Shown here: positions 42,346-51,682 of the stretch, in pieces
Numbering within the stretch: the first letter of the stretch is position 1
Layout of the letters: each line of letters starts with the position of its first letter
NCBI RefSeq assembly: GCF_900091555.1
Contig: NZ_FMCX01000002.1
Location: 797,585 to 861,584 of the forward strand
From: Micromonospora mirobrigensis
GTDB taxonomy: Bacteria; Actinomycetota; Actinomycetes; Mycobacteriales; Micromonosporaceae
Direction: 5' to 3'
Length of the DNA: 64,000 nt
Translations under genes and position numbers: made by a program
Notes under the pieces: generated by a model
Database searches by the model: none
Told to the model about the DNA's origin: nothing
What the model saw: the letters and a program-made list of their open reading frames with translations, nothing else

Positions 42346-43172
42346 GCGGCCTCCGCTTCGTCGAGGTCGCCGACCGGGTGCACGTGCTGCGCGAGCCGCT
42401 GCTGGAGGTGAACGTCACCCTGGTGGTCGGCGACGGCGCGGCGCTGTTGGTGGACACCCTCTCCACCGCCGGGCAGGCCGCCGAGTTGGCCGCCGCCGCC
42501 CGGGCGGTCACCCCGGCCCCGTGGACGGTCGTGAACACCCACCACCACTTCGACCACTGCTTCGGCAACGCGACGCTCGCCGCCGACCCGCCCCGCCCGG
42601 TGTACGCGCACGAGCTGGCCGCCGCGGCGCTGCGGGACCCGCAGCGGCTGCGCCGGCAGGCGTACGAGGAGATGCGCGCCGAGCGACCGGAGCTGGCCGC
42701 GGAGCTGGCCGACACGGAGCTGCTGGCCCCGACGCACACCGTGCACACCGAGACGGTGCTCGACGTGGGCGGTCGGCGGGTGGTGCTGCGCCACCCCGGC
42801 CCCGGGCACACCGACGCCGACCTGGTGGTGCACGTGCCGGACGCGGACGTGCTGGTCGCCGGGGACCTGGTGGAGCGCAGCGGGCCACCGGCGTTCGAGG
42901 ACTCGTACCCGCTGCGCTGGCCGGACGCGGTGGCCGACCTGCTCCGGCTGACCACCGGGGCCACGGTGGTGGTGCCGGGGCACGGCGAGCCGGTCGGGGT
43001 GGACTTCGTCCGGGAGCAGCACCGCCGGCTGGTCGACCAGGCGTGGCTGATCCGGGCCGCGCACACGGGGGGCGCGCCGCCGGAGCGGGTGGCCGCCGAG
43101 AGCCCGTTCGGCGCCCGGCCGGGGCTGGTCGCCGCCCGCCGCGGCTACGCCGAACTCGACGGCTCGGCCTGA
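42342..43172 (+). CDS. Metallo-beta-lactamase (MBL) fold hydrolase
   Basis: A 276-residue MBL-fold hydrolase. The metal motif is THHHFDHCFGN with H67, H69, D71 and H72; a further metal histidine lies in HPGPGHTDADLVVHVP and the bridging Asp in VLVAGDLVERSGPPAFED. VVVPGHGEPVG provides the last histidine. The protein has no export signal, so it acts in the cytoplasm. Its substrate is unknown; relatives act on thioesters, lactones and glutathione adducts. The GTG start is in a 4-bp overlap with the thioesterase stop. Confidence 0.88.
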   Translation: MSGLRFVEVADRVHVLREPLLEVNVTLVVGDGAALLVDTLSTAGQAAELAAAARAVTPAPWTVVNTHHHFDHCFGNATLAADPPRPVYAHELAAAALRDPQRLRRQAYEEMRAERPELAAELADTELLAPTHTVHTETVLDVGGRRVVLRHPGPGHTDADLVVHVPDADVLVAGDLVERSGPPAFEDSYPLRWPDAVADLLRLTTGATVVVPGHGEPVGVDFVREQHRRLVDQAWLIRAAHTGGAPPERVAAESPFGARPGLVAARRGYAELDGSA

Positions 43173-43180
43173 CGCCGGCC

Positions 43181-43238
43181 GGCCCGGCTCAGGCGTAACG
43201 ACCCGCCTCGGGCTCAGCGGCCCGGCTCAGGTGTAACG
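43181..43238. repeat. 38-bp period duplication at the end of the PfkB gene
   Basis: GGCCCGGCTCAGGCGTAACG (43181-43200) is repeated with one change at 43219-43238, where it contains the stop codon and last codons of the PfkB-type gene. It looks like a small tandem duplication of a gene end. Confidence 0.6.
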
Positions 43239-44156
43239 GCGCAGCACCTCGGCGCGGGTGGGCATCGAGACGGCGCCGCCCGGTGACTCGCAGACCAGCC
43301 CGGCGACCCGCAGCGCGAACGCCACCCGCTCGTGCCAGCCGGTCGGCTCGACCGGCTCGCCGTCGACCAGCAGGTCGGCGATGAGCGCGGCCATCACCGA
43401 GTCGCCCGCGCCGGTGGCGTCTACCGCGCGGACCTTCGGCGCGGGGACGCGTACCGGGTCGGGGCCGGCGGCGACCACCGCCCCGTCCGCGCCCAGGGTG
43501 ACCACCACGGTGCCCGCGCCCAGCTCCCGCAGGTACGCGGCGACGCCCTCGACCGGCTCGCCCGGCCAGAGCAGCGCGGCGTCGGCGGCGCTGAGCTTCA
43601 CCAGGTGCGCCCCGGCGGCGAACTCCACCACGATCTCGCGGAGCCCGGCCAGCGCGGCCGGGCCGTCGAGCAGCCGGGGACGCACGTTCGGGTCGAGCAC
43701 CCGCAGGCCCGTGGCGAGCGACCAGGCCCGGCGGGCGGCGGCCAGCACCGGCGGGCTCAGCAGCACGATCGACCCGGCGTAGAGCACGTCGGCGCCCTCG
43801 ACCAGGGCGACATCCAGGTCGTCGGCGGTGAGCAGGCCGTACGACGGCGGCTCGCCGTAGAAGCGGAAGTCCGGTTCGGCGCCGGCGTGGGTGGCCACCG
43901 CGAGCGCGGTCGGGGCGGGCACGGTGACCGTCCCGGCCAGCCCCACCCCGGCGGCGCCCAGGAAGGCGCGGATCCGGTCGGCCAGCACGTCGTCGCCGAG
44001 CGAGCCGACGAACTGCGCCGTGCCGCCGAGCCGGGACACCCCGACCGCCACGTTGAGCGGGCCGCCGCCGATCTCCTGCCGGAAGACCGGCCGGCCCTCG
44101 CACTCGGCGTCGAGCAGGTCGACCAGCGCCTCGCCGAGCACCACCGCGTATCCCAC
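43227..44156 (-). CDS. PfkB family carbohydrate kinase
   Basis: A 309-residue ribokinase-fold kinase. The N-terminal PfkB signature is GGGPLNVAVGVSRLGGTAQF. The C-terminal signature VDATGAGDSVMAALIADLL carries the catalytic Asp in GAGD. The lid region includes GEPPSYGLLTADDLD. Substrate could be fructose, ribose or another sugar and cannot be read from sequence. GGAGGAG lies 4-8 bases before the GTG at 44156. It is divergent from the NTF2-like gene, with 51 bp between starts. The last 20 bp are duplicated downstream. Confidence 0.9.
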   Translation of the reverse strand: MGYAVVLGEALVDLLDAECEGRPVFRQEIGGGPLNVAVGVSRLGGTAQFVGSLGDDVLADRIRAFLGAAGVGLAGTVTVPAPTALAVATHAGAEPDFRFYGEPPSYGLLTADDLDVALVEGADVLYAGSIVLLSPPVLAAARRAWSLATGLRVLDPNVRPRLLDGPAALAGLREIVVEFAAGAHLVKLSAADAALLWPGEPVEGVAAYLRELGAGTVVVTLGADGAVVAAGPDPVRVPAPKVRAVDATGAGDSVMAALIADLLVDGEPVEPTGWHERVAFALRVAGLVCESPGGAVSMPTRAEVLRRYT

Positions 44157-44207
44157 GACTCCTCCAGAGCTCGGTTTCCGTCGCACCAGGCTGGCACACT
44201 CCCCGCC

Positions 44208-44582
44208 GTGGCGACTGCTGAAGACACCGTATTGGCGTACTGGGCGGCGTGCGAGGCCCGGGACTGGGTCCGCTTCGGGGCGCTCCTCGCCGAGGACGTC
44301 GTCTACGACCTCCCGCAGACCCGGGAGCGGATCCACGGCCGCCGGGACTACCTGCGGTTCAACCAGGAGTACCCGGGCGACTGGCACCTGACGGTCGTCC
44401 GGGTGGTCGGCTCCGGCCGCCACGCGGCCAGTTGGACGTCGTTCACCGTCGACGGCGGGGCCCAGCCCGCGACCACCTTCTTCGAGCTGGACAATGCCGG
44501 AGCGATCAGCCGCGTCACGGAGTTCTGGCCGGAGCCGTACGATCCGCCGGCCGGGCGGGAGCACCTCGTCGAACGCTACTGA
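44208..44582 (+). CDS. SnoaL/NTF2-like domain protein
   Basis: A 124-residue single-domain protein. VLAYWAACEARDWVRFGALL and VVYDLPQTRERIHGRRDYLR are the first helices of the SnoaL fold, and AASWTSFTVDGGAQPATTFF and VTEFWPEP complete the cone. Such domains act as small-molecule binding or isomerase modules. The GTG at 44208 is chosen from homology; no ribosome-binding site is visible. It is unrelated in sequence to the truncated NTF2-like gene at 15.9 kb. The 259 bp after it hold no clear gene. Confidence 0.82.
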   Translation: MATAEDTVLAYWAACEARDWVRFGALLAEDVVYDLPQTRERIHGRRDYLRFNQEYPGDWHLTVVRVVGSGRHAASWTSFTVDGGAQPATTFFELDNAGAISRVTEFWPEPYDPPAGREHLVERY

Positions 44583-44841
44583 CGCATCGAGATGCGCCTA
44601 TTGCCCTGACGGTCGGTGGTGTGCTGGGATGACCCTGCCGGATCGTGCGCGGGGGCTGCCGCGCCGCCGGCGCCGGGCTCCGATCAACGCGAGGGCACCG
44701 GTCCGCCACCGGCGGACCGACGACGGCCCGCGTCCACCGGCTGGGCGCGGCAGCCGTAGCCGTGATCGTCACCCCTGTCGCCGCGGGCCGGCCGGGCACC
44801 GCCGCGCGCGTCAGCGGGCTCCCCCACCACAAGGAGTTCCC

Positions 44842-45969
44842 GTGCACCGATCCCGTACGGCCGCGCTGCTCACCGCGGCCGCCACCCTCGTCGCCGGGGC
44901 GTTCGCCCTGGCCACCGGCCCCGATCCGGCCGCCGCGCACGGCGCGGCGATGACCCCGGGCGCCCGGACGTACCTGTGCTGGAAGGACGGCCTGAGCGCC
45001 ACCGGGGAGATCAGGCCGAACAACCCGGCCTGCGCCGCGGCGGTCGCCGAGAGCGGGTCGAACTCGCTCTACAACTGGTTCGGCGTGCTGCGCTCCGACG
45101 CCGGTGGCCGGACCGTCGGCTTCATCCCGGACGGCAAGCTGTGCAGCGGCGGCAACCCGGGCTTCAGCGGCTACGACGCCGCCCGCGCGGACTGGCCGGT
45201 CACCCACCTGACCGCCGGGCGGACGATGGAGTTCCGGTACAGCAACTGGGCGCACCATCCGGGCACCTTCTACTTCTACGTCACGAAGGACAGCTGGAGC
45301 CCGACCCGGCCGCTGGCCTGGAGCGACCTGGAGGAGCAGCCGTTCCTGACGGTCACCAACCCACCGTCGATCGGCTCGCCGGGCACCAACGACGGGCACT
45401 ACTACTTCACCGGCACCCTGCCGGGGAACAAGAGCGGCCGGCACGTCGTCTACTCCCGCTGGGTCCGCTCGGACAGCCAGGAGAACTTCTTCGGCTGCTC
45501 GGACGTGACCTTCGACGGCGGCAACGGGGAGGTGACCGGGGCAGGCCCGGGCGGCACCCCGTCGCCGACGCCGACCAACCCCACGCCCACGCCCACGGGT
45601 CCGACCCCGACACCCACGCCGACGCCGACCTCGCCGAGCCCGACGCCCACGCCCACCATGCCGACCGGCGGGTGCATGGCGGTCTACAAGGTGGTCGGTT
45701 CCTGGCCGGGCGGCTTCCAGGGCGAGGTCACGATCATGAACCACACCACCCGCACGTACGCGGGCTGGACGGCGAGCTGGACCTGGCCCAGCGGGCAGGG
45801 CCTGAACTCGGTCTGGAACGGCACGCTGAGCACCAGCGGGGCCGCGGTGACGGTGACCAACGCCGCCTGGAACGGCACGGTCGCGCCGGAGGCGACCACC
45901 ACCTTCGGCTTCACCGCCAACACCTCGGGCGCCAACACCGCCCCGACGGTCGGCTGCACCGGCCGCTGA
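44842..45969 (+). CDS. Secreted AA10 lytic polysaccharide monooxygenase with CBM2
   Basis: A 375-residue exported enzyme that cleaves chitin or cellulose chains oxidatively with copper. A 32-residue signal peptide ends PDPAAA before His33, the N-terminal residue of the copper histidine brace; the second brace histidine lies in YSNWAHHPGTFYFYVT. The AA10 domain runs to about residue 235 and contains ENFFGCSDVTF. A Pro/Thr-rich linker (TPTPTPTPTSPSPTPTP) leads to a CBM2 module beginning CMAVYKVVGSWPGGFQGEVT with WNGTLS and the terminal Cys. AAGGAG is 6 bases before the GTG. Substrate preference is not decided by sequence alone. Confidence 0.92.
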   Translation: MHRSRTAALLTAAATLVAGAFALATGPDPAAAHGAAMTPGARTYLCWKDGLSATGEIRPNNPACAAAVAESGSNSLYNWFGVLRSDAGGRTVGFIPDGKLCSGGNPGFSGYDAARADWPVTHLTAGRTMEFRYSNWAHHPGTFYFYVTKDSWSPTRPLAWSDLEEQPFLTVTNPPSIGSPGTNDGHYYFTGTLPGNKSGRHVVYSRWVRSDSQENFFGCSDVTFDGGNGEVTGAGPGGTPSPTPTNPTPTPTGPTPTPTPTPTSPSPTPTPTMPTGGCMAVYKVVGSWPGGFQGEVTIMNHTTRTYAGWTASWTWPSGQGLNSVWNGTLSTSGAAVTVTNAAWNGTVAPEATTTFGFTANTSGANTAPTVGCTGR

Positions 45970-45980
45970 CCGGGTGACGT

Positions 45981-46030
45981 GTTAAAAGGGGCCCCCTTTA
46001 CAACGCCAGGCGTTAAGAGGGGGCCCCTGC
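45981..46030. repeat. Second tandem pair of GTTAAnAAGGGGCCCC repeats
   Basis: Units start at 45981 (GTTAAAAGGGGCCCCCTTT) and 46012 (GTTAAGAGGGGGCCCCTGC), 31 bp apart, as in the pair at 32980. Here the repeats lie between convergent LPMO and asnB genes, a natural place for two-way termination. Confidence 0.8.
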
Positions 46031-46032
46031 TT

Positions 46033-47994
46033 TCATCTGACCATGCTGCCGACGACCGGCTTGGTGAGCAGGGCGGAGCGGTTGCGCTCGATGCCCGGGT
46101 CGAGGGTCCGCTCGACGAAGATCGCGTGCCAGACGCAGAAGATCAGCACCGTCCACACCTTGCGGGAGTTGTCGGCCTCGCCCCGCTTGTGCGCCTCCAG
46201 CAGCCGCATCGCGTACGGCAGGTCGACCAGTTCACCGGCGCCGGAGGTGGCCAGCACGTGCCGGGCCCACTCGTACATCTCCCCGCGCAGCCAGACCCGG
46301 GTCGGGGTGGGGAAGCCCAGCTTGCGACGGTTCACGATCGGCGGCGGCACGACGTCGCGCAGCGCCTGGCGCATGGCGTACTTGGTGGCGTCGGAGCGGG
46401 GCGGGATCTTCAGGTCGACCGGGATGCCGGCCGCGACGTCGAAGACCTCCCGGTCGAGGAAGGGCACCCGCACCTCCAGCGAGTGGGCCATCGAGATCCG
46501 GTCGGCCTTGACCAGGATGTCCCCGCGCAGCCAGGTGTAGAGGTCGACGTACTGCATCTTCGTGACGTCGTCCAGCTCGGTGGACTCGGCGTAGATCGGC
46601 GCGGTGACGTCGGTGTAGCGCACCGACGGGTCGTACTGGCGCAGCAGCCGGCGCTTCTCGTCCTCGGTGAACATCCGGGCGTTGCCGTAGTAGCGCTGCT
46701 CGATCGGGGTGGTGCCGCGCTCCAGGAAGCTGCGCCCCTTGACCCCCTGCGGGATCACCCGGGCCAGCGCGCGCAGCCCGGCCCGCAGGCCCCGGGGCAG
46801 CCCGTTGACGCCTGCCAGCGACAGCGGCTCCCGGTAGATGGTGTACCCGCCGAAGAACTCGTCCGCGCCCTCGCCGGAGAGGACCACGGTGACGTGCTCG
46901 GCGGCCTTCTTGGCCACGAAGTAGAGCGGCACCAGCGCCGGGTCGGCCACCGGGTCGTCCAGGTGCCAGACGATCTTCGGCAGCGCGTCGATCATGTCCT
47001 GTGGCCCGATCTTGGTCGGGATGGTGGTCACGCCGAGGTGCCGGGCCGACTCCTGGGCCACGTCGATCTCGGAGTAGCCGTCCACGTCGAAGCCGACGGT
47101 GAAGGTGAGGATGTTCGGGTTGAACTCGCGGGCCAGGGCGACCACCGCGGTGGAGTCGATGCCGCTGGACAGGAACGAGCCGACCGGCACGTCGGAGCGC
47201 ATGTGCATCCGTACGCTCTCCCGCAGCGTCTCCCGGATCCGGTCGTAGAGCCGCTGCTCGTCGGCGACCGGGGCGGGCCGGAACACCGGCCGGTACCAGC
47301 GGCGGACGTCGATGCGGTACCCCGGGCTCCAGGTCAGGCACTCCCCCGAGCCGATCCGGCCGATCCCCTTGTGCAGGGTGCCGGGCTCCGGGACGTACTG
47401 GAGGGTGAGGTAGTGGCTGAGGTTCGCCGCGTCCACCCCGGCGTCACCGGTACGCGCCGACGGCGCGAACGGCAGCAGCGCCTTCTTCTCCGAGGCCAGG
47501 TAGAGCCCGTCCGGGGTCTCCAGGTGGTAGAGCGGCTTGATGCCGAAGCGGTCCCGCGCGCCGAAGGCCCGCCGCTCCTGGCGGTCCCAGATCACGAAGG
47601 CGAACATCCCGCGCAGCCGGTTGAGCACCTGCTCGCCCCAGTGGTGGTAGCCGGCGACGATCACCTCGCCGTCCCCGGCGGTGGCGAACCGGGCGCCGAA
47701 GTCCCGGATCAGCTCGTCGCGCAGCTCGACGTAGTTGTAGATCTCGCCGTTGTAGGTGAGCAGGTAGCGGCCGTCGGCGTACGACAGCGGCTCGTGGCTG
47801 GACTCCACGTCGATGATCGCCAGCCGCTTGTGCCCGAAGACCACGTCGGTGCGGCGGCCGGTGGTGTCACCGACCACCTCCACCCCGGTCTCGTCGGGGC
47901 CGCGGTGATGCAGGCACTCCAGCGCCTCGGCGACGGCATCCCGCCGGTTTGCCGCGTTTCCGTGCGCACTGAAAAATGCCAGAAGTCCACACAT
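46033..47994 (-). CDS. asnB: Asparagine synthase (glutamine-hydrolysing)
   Basis: A 653-residue two-domain enzyme. The ATG at 47994 is chosen because Cys2 of MCGLLAFF is the N-terminal nucleophile of the class II glutaminase; an upstream ATG at 48015 would bury it. The glutaminase half has HRGPDETGVEV, HKRLAIIDVESSHEP and YNGEIYNYVEL. The synthetase half has SSGIDSTAVVALAREF, the PP-loop that binds ATP, then VLSGEGADEFFGGY. It makes asparagine from aspartate and glutamine. It could also amidate a cell-wall or natural-product substrate, as some actinomycete homologues do. The N-terminal 10 codons are notably AT-rich. Confidence 0.92.
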   Translation of the reverse strand: MCGLLAFFSAHGNAANRRDAVAEALECLHHRGPDETGVEVVGDTTGRRTDVVFGHKRLAIIDVESSHEPLSYADGRYLLTYNGEIYNYVELRDELIRDFGARFATAGDGEVIVAGYHHWGEQVLNRLRGMFAFVIWDRQERRAFGARDRFGIKPLYHLETPDGLYLASEKKALLPFAPSARTGDAGVDAANLSHYLTLQYVPEPGTLHKGIGRIGSGECLTWSPGYRIDVRRWYRPVFRPAPVADEQRLYDRIRETLRESVRMHMRSDVPVGSFLSSGIDSTAVVALAREFNPNILTFTVGFDVDGYSEIDVAQESARHLGVTTIPTKIGPQDMIDALPKIVWHLDDPVADPALVPLYFVAKKAAEHVTVVLSGEGADEFFGGYTIYREPLSLAGVNGLPRGLRAGLRALARVIPQGVKGRSFLERGTTPIEQRYYGNARMFTEDEKRRLLRQYDPSVRYTDVTAPIYAESTELDDVTKMQYVDLYTWLRGDILVKADRISMAHSLEVRVPFLDREVFDVAAGIPVDLKIPPRSDATKYAMRQALRDVVPPPIVNRRKLGFPTPTRVWLRGEMYEWARHVLATSGAGELVDLPYAMRLLEAHKRGEADNSRKVWTVLIFCVWHAIFVERTLDPGIERNRSALLTKPVVGSMVR

Positions 47995-48104
47995 ACCAGG
48001 AATTTTTGCACGCAAATCGGACTCATGAGGCCGCCTCGGCAGACCCGCTCGAACCCGTGCGCGGTACCGTCTGGTCCAGCGACGAGGCGACAGGGAGGCG
48101 GATC

Positions 48105-49586
48105 ATGGCCGAGGAGCGGGCCCAGGGAAAGCCGGCGGACGGCACGGAATCACACGACCCGGACTTCCCGGAGGCGTTCCTGGCCTTCATGCGGCAGGGC
48201 TGGCGGGACACCGAGCTGCCGGTGGGACCCCGACCCGAGGTGCCCAACCACGCCAAGCGCCGCGCCGCGCTCTCCGCGGCGTTCCCCGGGGAGACCCTGG
48301 TCATCCCGACCGGCGGCGAGAAGGTACGCGCCAACGACACCGACCACCCGTTCCGGCCCGGCAGCGACTTCGCGTACCTCACCGGCGACCTCGACCCGGA
48401 CAGCGTCCTGGTGCTGCGCCCCAACGGCTCGGGCCACGACCCCGTGCTCTACATGCGTCCCCGCTCGTCCCGGGTGACCGACGAGTTCTTCCGCAGCCGC
48501 AACGGCGAGCTGTGGGTGGGCCGGCGGCACACCCTGAGCGAGAAGTCGACCGAGCTGGGGCTGCCGACGGCCGACCTGACCGAGCTGGAGGCCGCGCTGG
48601 CCGACTGCGCGCCGGGGCGTACCCGGGTGCTGCGCGGTTTCGACGCCGGGGTGGACGCGGCTGTGCGTCCCTACGACGGCCCGCGCACCGAGGGCCAGCC
48701 GGCCCGCGACCGGGAGCTGGCCATCGCCATCTCGGAGCTCAAGCTGGTCAAGGACGAGTGGGAGATCGCCCAGCTCCAGGAGGCGTGCGACGCCACCGTC
48801 CGGGGCTTCGAGGATGTGGCCCGGGCGCTGCCGGCCGACCGGCGGGTCTCCGAGCGGCTGCTGGAGGGGATCTTCGCGCTGCGCGCCCGGCACGACGGCA
48901 ACGACGTCGGCTACGGCTCGATCGTCGGCGCCGGCGAGCACGCGACGATCCTGCACTGGGTGCACAACCACGGCGCCACCCGCCCGGGCGAGCTGCTGCT
49001 GATGGACATGGGCGTGGAGAACCGCAACCTCTACACCGCCGACGTCACCCGGGTGCTGCCGGTCGACGGCCGCTTCACCCCCCTGCAGCGCCAGGTGTAC
49101 GACGCCGTCTACACCGCCCAGCAGGCGGCCATCGACATCATCCGGCCCGGCGTGGCGTTCCGGGACGTGCACCTGACCGCCATGCGGGTGCTCGCCGAGG
49201 CGCTGAAGGACCTGGGCCTGCTGCCGGTGAGCGTGGACGAGGCGATGGACCCGACCTCGACGGTCTACCGGCGGTGGACGCTGCACGGCACCAGCCACAT
49301 GCTCGGCATCGACGTGCACGACTGCGCCAACGCCCGCAAGGAGAACTACCGGGACGGCGCGCTCGGTGAGGGCTACGTGCTGACCGTCGAGCCGGGGCTC
49401 TACTTCCAGCCCGAGGACGAGCTGGTCCCGGAGGAGCTGCGCGGCATCGGCGTCCGCATCGAGGACGACATCCTGGTCACCGCGACCGGCTCGGTGAACC
49501 TCTCCGCCGGCCTGCCGCGCCGCTCGGACGAGGTGGAGACCTGGCTGGCCGAGCAGCGCGAGGCGGGCCCCCGACTGCCCGGCTGA
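48105..49586 (+). CDS. Aminopeptidase P family (M24B)
   Basis: A 493-residue metallopeptidase of the pita-bread fold that releases N-terminal residues from Xaa-Pro peptides. The N-terminal domain (PNHAKRRAALSAAFPGETL, then NDTDHPFRPGSDFAYLTGDL) is that of AMP_N. The metal ligands are in ELLLMDMGVENRNLYTADVT (two Asp), LHGTSHMLGIDVHDC (His), LTVEPGLYF (Glu) and IGVRIEDDILVT (Glu). I chose the ATG at 48105 because AGGGAGGCGGATC precedes it; the upstream extension has no support. It is divergent from asnB with a 110-bp spacer. Confidence 0.92.
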   Translation: MAEERAQGKPADGTESHDPDFPEAFLAFMRQGWRDTELPVGPRPEVPNHAKRRAALSAAFPGETLVIPTGGEKVRANDTDHPFRPGSDFAYLTGDLDPDSVLVLRPNGSGHDPVLYMRPRSSRVTDEFFRSRNGELWVGRRHTLSEKSTELGLPTADLTELEAALADCAPGRTRVLRGFDAGVDAAVRPYDGPRTEGQPARDRELAIAISELKLVKDEWEIAQLQEACDATVRGFEDVARALPADRRVSERLLEGIFALRARHDGNDVGYGSIVGAGEHATILHWVHNHGATRPGELLLMDMGVENRNLYTADVTRVLPVDGRFTPLQRQVYDAVYTAQQAAIDIIRPGVAFRDVHLTAMRVLAEALKDLGLLPVSVDEAMDPTSTVYRRWTLHGTSHMLGIDVHDCANARKENYRDGALGEGYVLTVEPGLYFQPEDELVPEELRGIGVRIEDDILVTATGSVNLSAGLPRRSDEVETWLAEQREAGPRLPG

Positions 49587-49601
49587 CCTGCGAAAGCCCC
49601 T

Positions 49602-49650
49602 CGACGGGCCCCGGATCCCGGTGTGCGAACACCGGGGCCGGGGCCCGTCG
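49602..49650 (+). terminator. Hairpin terminator after the aminopeptidase gene
   Basis: A 13-bp perfect stem pairs CGACGGGCCCCGG (49602-49614) with CCGGGGCCCGTCG (49638-49650) around a 23-base loop, 15 bp after the stop codon. There is no T-run. Confidence 0.65.
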
Positions 49651-49721
49651 TCGTCGACGGACCTCATGCTGTCTGCCCGATTACGCGGCTTTTCTTCGGA
49701 TTCACCTTTCTTGCGAGGATC

Positions 49722-49764
49722 GTTCTCATACGGTGGCGATCACAGGCTGCAGCCGATTTGTAGC
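49722..49764 (+). promoter_or_regulatory. Conserved promoter module, copy 1
   Basis: GTTCTCATACGGTG (49722-49735) and CCGATTTGTAGC (49753-49764) occur with the same 31-bp start-to-start distance upstream of both beta-helix-type genes, 60-100 bp before each start codon. Such spacing fits a -35/-10 pair or a regulator site next to a promoter. The flanking sequence is far less alike. Confidence 0.6.
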
Positions 49765-49824
49765 TGGTCGCGCCCCTTCGGTCGGCGCGGCCCGTCTGGT
49801 AGCAGGAAAGGGCGGAAGGCTCCG

Positions 49825-51549
49825 ATGTCCAACGACGTAACCACTTCCGACGAGGGGACGCCCACCGGCCCGCCGCCGAAGCGACGGCGGGCCCTCTGGG
49901 TCGCCACCGGCGTGGCCGGGTTGACCGGCGTCGTCGGCCTGGCCGCACTGGGGGGCCTGGCCGCACGCGAGAACACCTCCGACGACGCCCAGCGACGGTC
50001 GGACCAGCAGGCCACCACGGCGCGGCAGAACGTGAGCGACGCCGGCCCGGCGGCCGAGGAGAACGTTGCGGACGGCGACGAGGGCCCCGGTCGCGGCGAG
50101 GACCGGGACGCCCGCGAGGCCAGGGAGGCCAGGGGCCACCGCGACGCCAAGGACGAGCACGGCCGCGTGCGGGAGGTCCCCTGCGACGACGACAAGCTCG
50201 TCGAGGCACTCGACCTGGCCAACCGGGACGAGGGCGGCACCATCAAGCTGGCCGAGCACTGCACCTACGAGCTGGACTTCGCCGACAAGAAGTCCGGTGG
50301 CGCACTGCCGACCATCAAGCAGGAGATCACCATCAAGGGCAACGACGCCACCATCAAGCGGGACTCCGAGGACGCCTTCCGGCTCTTCCGGGTCGCCGAC
50401 GGCGGCGACCTCACCCTGAAGGACCTGACCATCACCGGCGGCAACGCCGCCGAGTTCAAGTACGGCCCGACCCCGGGCGGCGCGGAGGGCACCCAGGCGA
50501 CCCCCGCGGTCCCCAAGCCGGCCAGGAAGGGCGAGGCCGACGGCGGCGCCCTGCTGGTCGAGCACGGCGGCAGCGCCCACCTCGAGAAGGTCAGGCTCAT
50601 CCGCAACAACGCCGAGGGCAACGGCGGCGCGATCGCCAACTACGGCCGCGTCGACGTCGAGCAGAGCGTCATCGAGGACAACCACGCCGGCCACGGCGGC
50701 GGGGGCGTCTTCAACGCCGCCCTGCTCAGCGTCGAGAAGTCGCGGATCGTGGACAACACCGCCGGCGACAGCGGCGGCGGCATCGCCAACGGCAAGGCCC
50801 ACGACAAGGACGCGCCGCACCCGGGTGAGCCCGGCGACGGCCACCAGGACGGCGGCAGCGTCGACATCCGGCGCAGCGTCGTCGCCGGCAACAGCGCCGG
50901 CCACAACGGCGGTGGACTCTTCAGCTTCAGCGGTTTCGTCGCGATCTCCTACGGGGCGGTCGACCGGAACCGGGCCTGCGCCAGCGGCGGCGGCGTCTAC
51001 GCCAACGACACCGACCTCGACCTCGACCACGTCGCGGTCACCCGGAACCACGCCGTGACCGACGGCGGCGGCGTCGTCAACTCCGGGGGTGAGCGCTGGG
51101 TCGTGGTGACGTCGGACGGCACCAGCACGGCCAGCGCGGACAACGGGCGGGCGGGCCACGGCGCCATCGCCGACAGCCGCATCGCCGACAACACGGCCGG
51201 TCGCTTCGGGGGCGGCATCTTCAACGGTGAGACCGGCAAGGTCGACGTCGCGGAGGGCTTCGGGGATCGATCCGGGGGCCGGGACGACAACGCGTCCCTC
51301 GCCCTGCGGCACACCGAGATCAAGGGCAACACCGCCCTCAACGGCGGCGGCATCTTCAACAACAAGGGCGCGATCGACCTGACCGGCACCAGGGTCGCGC
51401 GGAACACCGCCACCGACGCGGCCAAGCTGCACCGGGTCGCCGGCGGCATCCTCAACAACGAGGGCACGGTACGCCTCGACGACGAGTCCACCGTCACCGA
51501 CAACGACCCGACCAACTGCGCCGGGACGGTCAAGGACTGCTTCCGCTGA
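49825..51549 (+). CDS. Secreted right-handed beta-helix repeat protein, paralogue 1
   Basis: A 574-residue protein. Basic KRRR and one hydrophobic segment (LWVATGVAGLTGVVGLAALG, about 24-43) form a signal peptide or anchor. A charged, Asp/Arg/Glu-rich region follows (about 60-115). The rest is a beta-helix built from about ten units containing NGGAIANYGRV, GGGVFNAALLSV, SGGGIANG and NGGGIFNNKG, with conserved Asn ladders. Cysteines pair early (VPCDDD, EHCTY) and at the end (NCAGTVKDCF). It resembles bacterial parallel-beta-helix or polymorphic-repeat proteins, with no catalytic triad that I can name, so adhesion or polysaccharide binding is likely. GGGCGGAAGG precedes the ATG. Confidence 0.8.
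   Translation: MSNDVTTSDEGTPTGPPPKRRRALWVATGVAGLTGVVGLAALGGLAARENTSDDAQRRSDQQATTARQNVSDAGPAAEENVADGDEGPGRGEDRDAREAREARGHRDAKDEHGRVREVPCDDDKLVEALDLANRDEGGTIKLAEHCTYELDFADKKSGGALPTIKQEITIKGNDATIKRDSEDAFRLFRVADGGDLTLKDLTITGGNAAEFKYGPTPGGAEGTQATPAVPKPARKGEADGGALLVEHGGSAHLEKVRLIRNNAEGNGGAIANYGRVDVEQSVIEDNHAGHGGGGVFNAALLSVEKSRIVDNTAGDSGGGIANGKAHDKDAPHPGEPGDGHQDGGSVDIRRSVVAGNSAGHNGGGLFSFSGFVAISYGAVDRNRACASGGGVYANDTDLDLDHVAVTRNHAVTDGGGVVNSGGERWVVVTSDGTSTASADNGRAGHGAIADSRIADNTAGRFGGGIFNGETGKVDVAEGFGDRSGGRDDNASLALRHTEIKGNTALNGGGIFNNKGAIDLTGTRVARNTATDAAKLHRVAGGILNNEGTVRLDDESTVTDNDPTNCAGTVKDCFR
50142..50467 (+). repeat. 326-bp block identical to 52098-52423
   Basis: Within the two beta-helix genes, this block is identical base by base to 52098-52423 by direct reading, from CGACGCCAAGGACGAG to AAGTACGGCC. 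Flanking sequence diverges sharply on both sides. It covers the N-terminal charged end and the first helix rungs. Confidence 0.9.
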
Positions 51550-51570
51550 ACCACCACATACCCGAGGGGC

Positions 51571-51598
51571 CCCTTCCCGTCCGGCCGGGCGGGAAGGG
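51571..51598 (+). terminator. GC-rich hairpin after paralogue 1
   Basis: CCCTTCCCG (51571-51579) pairs exactly with CGGGAAGGG (51590-51598) around a 10-base loop, 21 bp after the stop codon. The preceding bases AGGGGCCCCT form the same palindrome core as the repeats at 32980 and 45981. Confidence 0.55.
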
Positions 51599-51682
51599 AC
51601 CGCCCTACGGACACGAATGCGGTCGCCGTCCCCGATGGCCGCCCGACGTCGACCCCGTACGCCTTCCGTCCCACCCGGCCCG

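Noticed and set aside
44583..44841. Possible small secreted ORF before the LPMO gene
   Set aside because: A frame from 44645 is open, but it has no ribosome-binding site and its codons are those of a shadow of the upstream spacer; no homology is recognisable.
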